64,000 bases of DNA from RPRB01 sp035519675 (GCA_035519675.1 DATIWB010000130.1:1-64000), one strand, 5' to 3'. Positions 31,801 through 38,776 are shown, counted from the first letter of the stretch. Numbers and translations: made by a program. Notes: generated by a model not told the origin, from the sequence alone.

Positions 31801-32236
31801 CGACGCCCGGGTGTCCTTCAACTTCCGCTTCTCGAAGGACAGCACGCTCAGCGCCAGCGTCGAAGGGTTCAACATCTTCAACTCGCAGCGGCCGATCACC
31901 GTGGACAACAACTACACCTTCGACAACGTTGGCCCGGTCATCGGGGCACGGAACGGGAGCGTCCCTGCCCCCAACGGGGAGATCGTCCGGATCCTCCCCG
32001 GCTACGACCCCGCCCTCACCTTCGACCAGAACCGCGCGGCCGGGAACGTGGAGAGCATCCAGGCGGCGAACGGCTCGCTGCCGAAGCCCCGGTACGTCCA
32101 GGGCGCGGCGGCCCAGGTCGTCCTCCCGGACCCCTTCCAGAACACCGGGTTCGTGAACACCAACGTCAACTGGGGCAAGCCAACCAACTACCAGCCGGTT
32201 CGCAGCTTCCGGTTCAGCCTCCGGTTCACCTTCTAG
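28898..32236 (+). CDS. TonB-dependent receptor, Oar-like (receptor 3)
   Basis: 1112 aa from TTG 28898 (MERITLRRRVASNGRA, signal core LRALLVTGALFAGPSALAQ). Carboxypeptidase-regulatory domain (LTGNVVDASTRAPVADV), TonB-box-like ETVTVVG, plug (SYLIDGLSVND, GYMPEYGRTLGGALSATTKSGG), barrel, C-terminal FRFSLRFTF. It is closest to receptor 1: both have the TGQPIY-PIPGG segment, the NGTPTSGGGD/TGTPTSGGGD strand and the PGLLQ turn, and similar total length. Cys pairs QACSGPFANTEC and DCDPVGIGGLARC fall at the same places as in the paralogues. Followed by lipoprotein 3 and ArsR-3. The signal peptide supports TTG 28898 over the longer upstream frame from 28703. Confidence 0.9.
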   Translation: MERITLRRRVASNGRAQRLRALLVTGALFAGPSALAQGSTSVLTGNVVDASTRAPVADVVVTATSPSLQGEQVVVTDASGLYRVPQLPPGTYTLRFEKETYRPYSRTGIEVAADRTLRLNVELLPEVAGVETVTVVGAPPVVDVGSSTVGTTVNSDFVRNLAVSRPNGLGGANRSFDSLASTAPNAANDVYGVSISGSQSPENSYLIDGLSVNDPAYGVNGSPLTVEFIDEVNIITGGYMPEYGRTLGGALSATTKSGGNEFHGSVFGTWTPGGLTGAQGPLTIAGGTPAILSARNLDNIWDLGATLGGYIIKDKLWFFAGVQYATQRYSYTRTYQKARVDSAGEFINDPATGQPIYDPIPGGESRRFGSEKTINYIGKLTYLITSDHRLSVSVTGTPTSGGGDGNYPIRVPGLLQARNPSNPGLYGGSGFNVFNLKTKDDSLNVSAELNSSFLDKRLLLDVRFGWHHQLDEGLPADGSEFNTGQDGKLAGTPGYITSTADLQNIAALEPDVPAAVRQACSGPFANTECGFLGYVVGGPGFIERLKLDSYQGRGVLTLLVNGLGHHVIKGGVDGAISYYEHTKAYTGKAAWQYLQGNSTPDGLPAINEARRYGYLTGPDQAVTLDSITAKSKSTIFGFFVQDSWSILDKVTLNVGIRYDTLALSGEDGITRIALKDQFSPRIGVVWDPTQQGRSKIYANYGRYYENIPLDIADRELSIEPQIYGYSNTDCDPVGIGGLARCDAAKRLTSGLRPNRKWRQGSADQVPVDPDLKSASTDEVVAGAEYEVLANARVGLNYTYRNLVRTVEDMSNDEANTYFIGNPGEGIADTFPKAKRTYHAVTLSFTKTFSDLWMAQASYTWSRLTGNYDGLYRPEDNQLDPNLNSTFDLKSLLLNQDGNLAADATHNIKVYLAKEFVIVPTFSITAGGSFTATSGTPINYLGAQVTYGPGQAYILERGAGGRLPWVTSFDARVSFNFRFSKDSTLSASVEGFNIFNSQRPITVDNNYTFDNVGPVIGARNGSVPAPNGEIVRILPGYDPALTFDQNRAAGNVESIQAANGSLPKPRYVQGAAAQVVLPDPFQNTGFVNTNVNWGKPTNYQPVRSFRFSLRFTF

Positions 32237-32245
32237 AGGATGCCC

Positions 32246-32980
32246 ATGCACACCCGAGCTTCAGGCCTGCACGCCGTCCTCCTCTCCGTCCTCTCCGTGG
32301 TGCTGCTCACTGCCTGCCCCACCGCGGCCCCCGCCCCGTGCCTCATCCAGCGGCCGCCTCTGCAGGGCTACACCATCAAGTTCACCCTCCAGGGCACGCC
32401 CCCGGCCGGGTGCGAGACGGTCCTGCCGTCCACCTACGCCGACAACTGGCGGTTCGACGGATTCAGCGACCGGGCGATCTACGTGAAGTCGGACAGCATG
32501 CCGTACCCGGACGAGGGCGGACCGAACAGCCCGGTGCTGGGGCACGGAACGTTCTCCGAGGCGCCCGATGCGGACAACATCTGCACCATTCCCGACATCA
32601 CCCCGATGACCTCGGACACCGACGTGCTGGGGCTGGGGTTGAACAACCTGGTCTACCACCCGAAGAATCTCCGCTTCCTCGACGGGGCTCGCTACCAGGG
32701 CTCGACCTTCGAGGGCGACGCGGACATCACCTTCGGCACCTGCACCGGCTCGTACAAGATGCAGGGGCTCACCCCATCGCCGATCGGGTTCATCGGACCG
32801 TGCGAGGACGACTCGCTGTGCGACCCCTTCGGCGACCCGGCGAATGGAGTCTTCGCCTCGGGGCTCAACCCGGACTACGCCATCGCCTGCGTGAAGGAAG
32901 ACTGGGTGACCACCTACCTGACCGGAGACCCCACGCTGGGAATCTGTTTCTTCACCAAGCCGTTCCCTGGGTTGAAGTGA
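32246..32980 (+). CDS. small cysteine-containing lipoprotein, receptor-linked (lipoprotein 3)
   Basis: 244 aa from ATG 32246, which has AGAGG 6 nt upstream; ATG 32240 is the alternative. The signal peptide ends at VVLLTAC (lipobox LTAC). Clear paralogue of lipoprotein 1: AAPAPCLIQR, DSMPYPDEGG, the acidic loop CEDDSLCDPFGD, and the end block TGDPTLGICFFTKPFPGLK. It differs in the centre, where lipoprotein 1 has SGEPDSRSVC and this has SEAPDADNIC. It sits 9 bp after receptor 3 and 69 bp before ArsR-3, repeating the order of unit 1. No recognised family; a surface or periplasmic partner of the receptor is inferred from co-duplication. Confidence 0.78.
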   Translation: MHTRASGLHAVLLSVLSVVLLTACPTAAPAPCLIQRPPLQGYTIKFTLQGTPPAGCETVLPSTYADNWRFDGFSDRAIYVKSDSMPYPDEGGPNSPVLGHGTFSEAPDADNICTIPDITPMTSDTDVLGLGLNNLVYHPKNLRFLDGARYQGSTFEGDADITFGTCTGSYKMQGLTPSPIGFIGPCEDDSLCDPFGDPANGVFASGLNPDYAIACVKEDWVTTYLTGDPTLGICFFTKPFPGLK

Positions 32981-33049
32981 CTTCGGGACCTGCGACCCGG
33001 GGAAATCGATTCCCGGGTCCGGCGTCCTACTGTTGGCCGGAGCAGTGAC

Positions 33050-33397
33050 ATGAGCGCGAATGAACTGTTGAGCGCGTTGAAGGCGGTGGCCGAGCCCACC
33101 CGGTTGCGCATGCTCGAGCTGCTGCTCGGGTGGGAGGGGCCGCGCACCGGTCCGGTGCGCACGGGCGAGCGAGGGCTGTGCCTGTCGGACCTCGAGCTGC
33201 TGGTGGGTCTCCCCCACGCGCTGGTGTCGCATCATCTGCGCATCCTGAAGGAGGCGAACCTGGTGGAGACCGAGCGCCGGGGCCGGTGGACCGTCTACCG
33301 TCCGTGCCCGGAGCGGGTGAGTCTCCTGGCCGAGGCGCTGCGGACGGTGGGAACCACCCGCCAGCTCCCGGGCGACCCCAGCCTCTCGGCGGCGTGA
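33050..33397 (+). CDS. ArsR-family transcriptional regulator (ArsR-3)
   Basis: 115 aa, GGAG ribosome-binding site before ATG 33050. Paralogue of ArsR-1 with the same insert (WEGPRTGPVRTGE) and HTH (LPHALVSHHLRILKEANLV, RRGRWTVYRP). The thiol-site position reads GLCLSDLELLVG, so the second cysteine of ArsR-1 is serine here; the C-terminal tail also differs. The intergenic region before it has CCCGGGTCCGGCG in common with that before ArsR-1. Ends 3 bp from the convergent AraC-type gene. Confidence 0.88.
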   Translation: MSANELLSALKAVAEPTRLRMLELLLGWEGPRTGPVRTGERGLCLSDLELLVGLPHALVSHHLRILKEANLVETERRGRWTVYRPCPERVSLLAEALRTVGTTRQLPGDPSLSAA

Positions 33398-33400
33398 GGG

Positions 33401-34231
33401 TCAGCCGCGGCGGGACTTGTTCCGGAACGCCGCCGGAGTCTCGCCCAGAATCCGGCGAAACACGCGGGTGAGATGGCTCTGGTCGGTGAACCCGGTCTCG
33501 AGCGCGATGTCGGCGATGGGCCGCTCGGTCTCCAAGAGGAGCCGGCGCGCGGCATCGACCCGCAGCTGACGCAGGTACTCCGCAGGGGTGGTCCTCAGAT
33601 GACGCCGGAATCCCCTGACCAGCCGGTGCAGCTGGACGCCGGCGACGCGCGAGAGCGCCTCCAGCGTCCAGGTCTCGCTCAGGCCCCCGTGGAGGCATTC
33701 GCGGGCCCGCTCCAGCCACGGCGGAGGGGAGGTGCCGCGCTCGGCGTCCGCGGCGCGGCCGACGGTCGCGAAGAGCTCCAGGGCCAGGCCCTCGGAGAGG
33801 AAGGGCGAGTGCGCATCCGGAGCCCGCAGCTCGGCGGCGATGCGGGCGGCGAGCCCCGCCAGGCCGCGCTGGTGAATGGTGGCCGGCTCGGAGAGCAGCG
33901 ACCCGTACACCTCGGAGATCCGCGACGGCCCGGGCTGCACCTCCACCACCAGCGCCTCCGTCTCCACCGGGACGAAGGCGTTCCAGTGCCTGGCTCCGGC
34001 GGGGGTGACCAGCACGGTGTCGCCCTGCCCCAGGTTGGAGGCCCGCCGGTCGAGCTCGCCCTCCCAGCCCCCGCGGAGCACGAAGGCGATGCTCGGGGTG
34101 GCATGCGCGTGCGGCTCGAGCCGGAGCCCCGGGGCGAACCAGGCCCGGGTCAACACCATCCCCCCGGCCTCGAGGGCGACTGCCCGGGCGAAGTGCGAGA
34201 GCGCGCGGGGGGTGGGTACGGAGGTTCTCAC
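33401..34231 (-). CDS. AraC-family transcriptional regulator
   Basis: 276 aa. N-terminal cupin-like sensor domain (LRLEPHAHATPSIAFVLRGGWE, DTVLVTPAGARHWNAF) and C-terminal double HTH (WTLEALSRVAGVQLHRLVRGFRRHLRTTPAEYL, then DIALETGFTDQSHLTRVFRRILGETPAAFR), which ends in the conserved AraC second-helix signature. Sensor ligand unknown; H and E residues in HAHATP suggest an intact cupin site. It lies convergent with ArsR-3 and divergent from the TPR/lipocalin-like gene at 34407, its more likely target. Confidence 0.9.
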   Translation of the reverse strand: MRTSVPTPRALSHFARAVALEAGGMVLTRAWFAPGLRLEPHAHATPSIAFVLRGGWEGELDRRASNLGQGDTVLVTPAGARHWNAFVPVETEALVVEVQPGPSRISEVYGSLLSEPATIHQRGLAGLAARIAAELRAPDAHSPFLSEGLALELFATVGRAADAERGTSPPPWLERARECLHGGLSETWTLEALSRVAGVQLHRLVRGFRRHLRTTPAEYLRQLRVDAARRLLLETERPIADIALETGFTDQSHLTRVFRRILGETPAAFRNKSRRG

Positions 34232-34406
34232 GCCTCTTCATGTTTGGCCGGGCAGCAAAACGATTGCCATCACAGTGGCCTCCGCTGGCCGCATGGTTGC
34301 CGCCGCTCGCCGGCTGCCCCGTCCGTCCCAGAGCGCGCGACCGGTACAAGACCTCCGACCGGCGGGAGTGCCAGCTTCCCCCGTTCCCCGAGGAGGTACC
34401 CCTCGC

Positions 34407-35297
34407 ATGCTCGCCACCGTCGCGCTGGTTGCAGCGCTCGCCGCCGCCCAGCCGGACCCGCTCGCCGCCGCGAACAAGGCCTTCGCCGACCAGGACTGGC
34501 CCCGCGCCGCCGAGCTGTACCGGGCCGTGGTGCAGGCGCACCCGGAGCAGGCCTCCAGCTGGGCCCGGCTCGGGCGGTCGCTGCGGGAAGCGGGCCGGGC
34601 CCGCGAGGCGCTCACCGCGCTGCAGAGGGCCGAGCAGCTCGGGTTCTATCCGCCGCTGATGCAGTACCAGCGGGCGCTGGCCCACGCCCACCTCGGAGAG
34701 AAGGACGCGGCGCTCGCGCTGCTGAAGCCGCTGGTGGCCGAGGAGTTCGGACCGCCGCCGGGGCTCCAACCGGTGGACGCGGACCCGGCGGTGGCGGGCG
34801 ATTCGCGGTTCAAGGAGCTGGCGGCGAAGTTCGCTGCGCTGTCCGCCCCCTGCACCCAGCCGGCCTCGCCGTGGCGGCAATTCGACTTCTGGGTGGGGGC
34901 CTGGGACGTCTACGACCGGAGCGGGAACCGGGTGGGGCAGAGCCGGATCGAGCGCATCCTCGGCGACTGCGTGGTGCTGGAGAGCTGGAAGGGTACCAGC
35001 GAGGGCAAGAGCTGGAACACCTGGAACCCGGCGCGCAAGCGGTGGGAACAGTCGTGGGTGGACTCGAGCGCCACGCCGGTCTTCTTCACCGGCCAGCTGG
35101 AGAACGGAGTGATGGTCTACCACTCGGACCAGCCACAGCCCGACGGCAAGCCCTACCAGCGGCGGCTCACCTTCACCCCGTTGCCCGGGCACCGGGTCCG
35201 GCAGTTCAGCCAGGGAACGGAGGACGGCGGCAAGAGCTGGAGCACCGAGTACGACCTGATCTACGTGCCGCAGGGCGCGCCCTTCTCCGCCCTGTAG
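34407..35297 (+). CDS. exported TPR + lipocalin-like (DUF1579-type) protein
   Basis: 296 aa from ATG 34407, 7-8 nt after AGGAGG. Short signal peptide MLATVALVAALAAAQP. Residues about 20-110 form two to three TPR-like helical pairs (ANKAFADQDWPRAAELYRAVVQAHP, SWARLGRSLREAGRAREALTALQRAE). From about 150 a beta-barrel-like domain begins FDFWVGAWDVYD and contains ERILGDCVVLESW and WSTEYDLIYVP, the pattern of the DUF1579/lipocalin-like proteins often found in Myxococcota. Possible small-ligand binding in the periplasm; no enzyme motif seen. Divergent from the AraC gene and followed by a large hairpin. Confidence 0.75.
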   Translation: MLATVALVAALAAAQPDPLAAANKAFADQDWPRAAELYRAVVQAHPEQASSWARLGRSLREAGRAREALTALQRAEQLGFYPPLMQYQRALAHAHLGEKDAALALLKPLVAEEFGPPPGLQPVDADPAVAGDSRFKELAAKFAALSAPCTQPASPWRQFDFWVGAWDVYDRSGNRVGQSRIERILGDCVVLESWKGTSEGKSWNTWNPARKRWEQSWVDSSATPVFFTGQLENGVMVYHSDQPQPDGKPYQRRLTFTPLPGHRVRQFSQGTEDGGKSWSTEYDLIYVPQGAPFSAL

Positions 35298-35307
35298 GCC
35301 GCCGCGC

Positions 35308-35359
35308 GCGCCGGGAGGTTCGGCGGTCGTCGCCGTGCGACCGCGGAGCCTCCCGGCGC
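35308..35359 (+). terminator. long two-stem hairpin after the TPR/lipocalin gene
   Basis: Outer stem GCGCCGGGAGG/CCTCCCGGCGC (11 perfect pairs; 35308-35318 and 35349-35359), inner stem GCGGTCG/CGACCGC (35323-35329 and 35338-35344), 4-nt internal loops, 8-nt apical loop. It starts 11 nt after the stop. No T-run follows, so it may stabilise a 3' end rather than act as a classical terminator. Confidence 0.6.
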
Positions 35360-35519
35360 ACGAGTGGGCGACCCGGGTGCGTCACCGCTCCCCTCACCAC
35401 AGTGGACCGGGCGAGCTGCGCGCCTGTTGCGCGGATTCGTCGGCGGACCGGCGATGTGCCGGGCCCCGGAGTGCCGGAAAGCGGTGCCGGGGTGGAGCGT
35501 TAGACTCGGGGGAACGCCG

Positions 35520-35972
35520 ATGCCGCTGCCGGAGACCCACCCTCGCGCGCTCGACCCGCTGGATCTCCAGCTGCTCGCGCTTCTGGAGATGGACGGCCGG
35601 ATGTCGCATGCCCGGCTCGCGCGCCGGGTGGGCCGCTCGCGCAGCGCGATCCAGGAGCGCATCGAGCGGCTGGAGCGAATGGGGCACATCGCCGGGTACA
35701 CCATCCGGCGCGGGAACCGGAACGCCGAGGTCCAGGCCTACATCCTGGTCTCGGCGAGTGGGGTGAACCACGACTCGCTCGCCGCCGCGCTGCAGACCCT
35801 CCCCGAGGTGCGGGTCTGCGACTCGGTCAGCGGCGAGCTGGACCTCATCCTCCAGGTGCAGGCGCGCGACATCGCCGGCGTCGACCGGGTGCGGGCGGCG
35901 GTGGCCGCGCTCCCCGGCGTGGCCCGGACCCGCACCGCGCTGGTGATGCAGAACCGATTCCAGCGCGGGTGA
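35520..35972 (+). CDS. Lrp/AsnC family transcriptional regulator
   Basis: 150 aa from ATG 35520 with GGGGGA upstream; normal length for the family. N-terminal HTH (LDLQLLALLEMDGRMSHARLARRVGRSRSAIQERIERLERMGHIAGY) and C-terminal RAM/ligand domain (AYILVSAS, VSGELDLILQVQARDIAGVDRVRAAVAAL, VARTRTALVMQNRF). Likely an amino-acid-responsive regulator; the ligand residues cannot be assigned. Convergent with the hydrolase gene, 14 bp apart. Confidence 0.9.
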   Translation: MPLPETHPRALDPLDLQLLALLEMDGRMSHARLARRVGRSRSAIQERIERLERMGHIAGYTIRRGNRNAEVQAYILVSASGVNHDSLAAALQTLPEVRVCDSVSGELDLILQVQARDIAGVDRVRAAVAALPGVARTRTALVMQNRFQRG

Positions 35973-35986
35973 TGTGCCGCCCCGAC

Positions 35987-36868
35987 CTAGCCCACGCGCC
36001 GGAGCGGCGAGGGCTGGAGCCGGCCGAGGAACCAGTCCCGGATGGGGGCCCAGATGGCCTGCTCGAACTGCGGCCGGACCCAGCCGAAGTGGCCGATCCG
36101 CCCCACGCCGGCCTCGGCGGGAGTGACGGTGTGGACCTCCCGCCTGCCGCCATAGAACGACACCAGCGCCTCCACCCCGCTCCGTGGGGCGTAGAGGTCG
36201 TCGGAGATGTGAAGTCCCCGGACCGGGAAGCGGAGCGCGGCGTAGTCCGCCCGCACCGGGGGACCCAGGACGTCGAAGAGGTAGTTCCGCTCCCTTCCCC
36301 AGGCGGCCCACTCCCGGGCGACCCCCGCAGGGAGGTCCTCGCCCTGGCCGAGCGCCTGCATCGGCAGGTAGCCCCTGGCGGCCGTGAGGGCGGGGATCAT
36401 TGCGTGCCACATGCTCCACATCACCACCCGCGCCGGCCACGGCCAGTGTCCTGCCCAGCCGAGCTGCGAGCCGATCAGCGCCGCCCCCGCGAGGTGGCGT
36501 GCGGAGGGAGCCAGCCCGATGAGCTGGCCACCGGCGCTGTGGCCGAGCATCAGCAGCGGGGCGCCGGGGTAGGCCTGGCGCATCCACCCCAGCGCTCCCT
36601 CCAGGTCGAGCCGCCCCCAGTCCTGCATCCGGGCGTCCTCGTCGCGCAGCGAGCGTCCCCGGCGAGAGCCGCCGATGCCCCGGTAGTCGAAGGTGAGGAC
36701 CGCCAGCCCCGCCTCGGCGAGGCATCCGGCGATGCCCTCGTAGATTCTCCGGGGAACGCCGGTGGCGCTGGCGATGACCACCGCCCCTTCGACCCGGGGT
36801 GGCTCCAGCACCGTCGCTGCGAGCGGGCGGCCGTCCGCGGCCTCGAAGACCAACGCGATGGGACGCAC
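35987..36868 (-). CDS. alpha/beta hydrolase
   Basis: 293 aa from GTG 36868 with GGAGGTG upstream on the minus strand. Serine hydrolase fold: oxyanion and strand region VVIASATGVPRRIYEGIAG, LTFDYRGIGGS, nucleophile elbow LGHSAGGQLIG, acid candidate in LHISDDLYAP, and His in GRIGHFGWVRPQFE. The pattern is that of serine aminopeptidase S33/COG4757-like predicted hydrolases; substrate unknown. The upstream extension of the open frame covers the operators and the tetR start and is not used. It is divergent from tetR across an 81-bp region with two operators, so it is probably the gene repressed by that TetR protein. Confidence 0.85.
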   Translation of the reverse strand: MRPIALVFEAADGRPLAATVLEPPRVEGAVVIASATGVPRRIYEGIAGCLAEAGLAVLTFDYRGIGGSRRGRSLRDEDARMQDWGRLDLEGALGWMRQAYPGAPLLMLGHSAGGQLIGLAPSARHLAGAALIGSQLGWAGHWPWPARVVMWSMWHAMIPALTAARGYLPMQALGQGEDLPAGVAREWAAWGRERNYLFDVLGPPVRADYAALRFPVRGLHISDDLYAPRSGVEALVSFYGGRREVHTVTPAEAGVGRIGHFGWVRPQFEQAIWAPIRDWFLGRLQPSPLRRVG

Positions 36869-36888
36869 CGGACACCTCCGTGCTATCA

Positions 36889-36906
36889 GTAGACCAGTCG
36901 GTCTAC
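36889..36906 (+). promoter_or_regulatory. TetR-type operator, left copy
   Basis: GTAGACC-AGTC-GGTCTAC, perfect 7-bp arms. Its core TAGACC-N4-GGTCTA is repeated in the neighbouring site; centres are 21 bp apart, two helical turns. Half-sites of this type resemble those of LmrA/YxaF-type TetR regulators as I recall them. Confidence 0.85.
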
Positions 36907-36910
36907 TTAC

Positions 36911-36926
36911 TAGACCGACCGGTCTA
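36911..36926 (+). promoter_or_regulatory. TetR-type operator, right copy
   Basis: TAGACC-GACC-GGTCTA, perfect 6-bp arms, 24 bp before the tetR GTG. Together with the left copy it occupies most of the divergent intergenic region. Confidence 0.85.
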
Positions 36927-36949
36927 CTGAGGTCAAGGAGGCAGCCCAC

Positions 36950-37507
36950 GTGGATACCCGGGAACGGATGGTGGACGTCACGGCGCGCCTGCTGGCGCGG
37001 CAGGGCTACCACGCCACCGGCCTGGCCCAGGTGCTGACCGAGGCCGGTGCGCCCCGCGGTTCGCTCTACTTCCACTTCCCCGAGGGGAAGGAGCAGATGG
37101 CGGCGGAGGCGGTGCGGCGCCTGGGCGAGCAGCTGGGGGCCGCGCTCCAGGCCAAGCTCGATGGCAAGCCCGACGTCCGCAGCGGGCTGCAGTCGGTGGC
37201 GCGGATGTTCGCCCGGCAGCTCGAGGCCTCCGAGTTCGCTCTGGGCTGCCCGGTGGCCACCACCGCGCTCGAGGCCTCGGACGAGGCCCCCGCGCTCTCG
37301 GCGGCCTGCGCCGAGGTGTTCGAGCGGTGGACGGTGGTGCTGGCGGACCGGATCCGCCAGGAGCGGCCGCGGATCGCCGCGCCCGAGCGGCTCGCCCGGA
37401 CGGTGCTCTGCCTCATCGAGGGCGCGCTGCTCCTGGCCCGGGTCCGCCGCAGCGCCGAGCCGCTCCGGGACGCCGAGCTCGCCATCGGGACCCTGCTCGA
37501 CGGCTGA
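36950..37507 (+). CDS. TetR/AcrR family transcriptional regulator
   Basis: 185 aa from GTG 36950 (AAGGAGG upstream). N-terminal HTH: RERMVDVTARLLARQGYHATGLAQVLTEAGAPRGSLYFHFPEGKEQM. The C-terminal region (GCPVATTALEASDEAPALS, VLCLIEGALLLARVRRS) is of the LmrA/YxaF-like TetR_C type that often controls oxidoreductases or efflux. The twin palindromes in front make autorepression and repression of the divergent hydrolase likely. An epimerase-like gene follows on the same strand 92 bp later. Confidence 0.92.
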   Translation: MDTRERMVDVTARLLARQGYHATGLAQVLTEAGAPRGSLYFHFPEGKEQMAAEAVRRLGEQLGAALQAKLDGKPDVRSGLQSVARMFARQLEASEFALGCPVATTALEASDEAPALSAACAEVFERWTVVLADRIRQERPRIAAPERLARTVLCLIEGALLLARVRRSAEPLRDAELAIGTLLDG

Positions 37508-37599
37508 TCGACCGCGCCACGACGCGGCTCCCGTCCCCGCTGGTCCTCGCTCCGGTTCCGCGGTTGACTGGGGGCTCGCGCGGGGTGCGGAGGCGTCGA

Positions 37600-38268
37600 A
37601 TGGCTGGAATGAAGGTCATCCTCTTCGGAGCGACGGGGATGGTGGGGCAGGCCGTGCTCGGCGAGTGTCTGCGCGACGGTGGGATCGACGCCGTGCTGGC
37701 CATCGGCCGCAGCCCCACCGGGCGCAGCGACCCGAAGCTCCGTGAGCTGGTGCGCACGGACCTGTTCGACACCGCCGTCCCCGACGCGGAGCTGCAGGGG
37801 TACGACGCCTGCTTCTTCTGCCTCGGCGTCTCCTCCGCGGGAATGGCCGAGGCCGAGTACACCCGGCTCACCTACGAGCTGACCCTGGCCTGGGCGCGGG
37901 TGCTGGCGCGGATCGACCCCGACCTGGCCTTCCTCTACGTCTCCGGTGCCGGCACCGGCGGCAAGTCGATGTGGGCCCAGGTGAAGGGGCGCACCGAGGC
38001 CGCGCTGCGAGGGCTCTTCCCGGCCGCGTACATGGTCCGGCTGGCGATGCTCCGCCCGGTGCACGGCGAGGTCTCGAAGACCCGCTGGACGCGCATCGCC
38101 TACGGCGTCTTCGGGCCCATCGCGCCGCTCGTCGAGGCGCTTGCGCCGTCGGTGGTCATCACCACCGAGGAGCTTGGCCGGGCGATGATCCGCGCCGCGC
38201 GCGAGCGGCCTCCCACGCACGTGCTGGAGATGAGGGATCTCCAGGCGCTCGGGCGTGCCGCTCGCTGA
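37600..38268 (+). CDS. NAD(P)-binding epimerase-like protein
   Basis: 222 aa from ATG 37600 with GGAGG upstream. Short Rossmann protein with an N-terminal dinucleotide motif MKVILFGATGMVGQAVL (GxxGxxG) and no long substrate domain. FFCLGVSSAGM and YVSGAGTGG mark strands 4 and 5; the classical SDR YxxxK is not evident, so it may be a redox sensor or an atypical epimerase (HTATIP2/YbjT-like). Probably in the TetR-controlled region, since the tetR stop is 92 bp upstream on the same strand. Confidence 0.8.
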   Translation: MAGMKVILFGATGMVGQAVLGECLRDGGIDAVLAIGRSPTGRSDPKLRELVRTDLFDTAVPDAELQGYDACFFCLGVSSAGMAEAEYTRLTYELTLAWARVLARIDPDLAFLYVSGAGTGGKSMWAQVKGRTEAALRGLFPAAYMVRLAMLRPVHGEVSKTRWTRIAYGVFGPIAPLVEALAPSVVITTEELGRAMIRAARERPPTHVLEMRDLQALGRAAR

Positions 38269-38314
38269 GGTGCAACCGCTTGAGCCCGCCACCTGCTAAC
38301 TCCGGAGCGAACCG

Positions 38315-38776
38315 ATGCCCCTGCTCGCCCTGCTGCTCCTCGCCGCCGCACCCGAGTGCCCGGCGATCTCTGCCGGCTCTCCCGGCCTCGCCCAGCTCGG
38401 CTGGCTGGCGGGCGCCTGGTCCGCAGACGACCGCGGAACGCTGAACGAGGAGGTGTGGATGGCGCCCGCGGGCGGGTCGATGCTGGCCATGCACCGGGAC
38501 ACGGCCGGAGGGAAGACCACCGGCTTCGAGTTCCTTCGCATCGAGCAGGATGGCGAAGGGCTCGTCTACCGGGCCATGCCCGAGGGGCGCCCGGCCACCG
38601 ACTTCCGGCGCGTCGCCCAGGGCCCGAGCTGCATCGTGTTCGAGAACCCCGGGCACGCCTTCCCCCGCCGCATCCTCTACTGGCGCGAGGGGGCGACGCT
38701 CCACGCCCGCATCGAGGGCACGCGCCAGGGCAAGCCCGCGTCGTACGAGTGGGCCTGGACCCACGGAGCCCGCTGA
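38315..38776 (+). CDS. exported DUF6265-like protein
   Basis: 153 aa. N-terminal hydrophobic leader MPLLALLLLAAAPEC, then a single small beta-barrel-like domain: LGWLAGAWSADD, EEVWMAPAGGSMLAMHRD, GFEFLRIEQDGEGLVYRAMP, CIVFENPGHAFPRRILYWREG. This arrangement matches DUF6265, a lipocalin-like family of unknown function. It is 46 bp after the epimerase-like gene and 61 bp before the dipeptidase, on the same strand. Confidence 0.75.
   Translation: MPLLALLLLAAAPECPAISAGSPGLAQLGWLAGAWSADDRGTLNEEVWMAPAGGSMLAMHRDTAGGKTTGFEFLRIEQDGEGLVYRAMPEGRPATDFRRVAQGPSCIVFENPGHAFPRRILYWREGATLHARIEGTRQGKPASYEWAWTHGAR

Noticed and set aside
21892..32980. Lipoproteins as SusD-like partners of the receptors
   Set aside because: SusD proteins are about 500 aa with TPR helices; these are about 221-244 aa with cysteine motifs and no TPR pattern.
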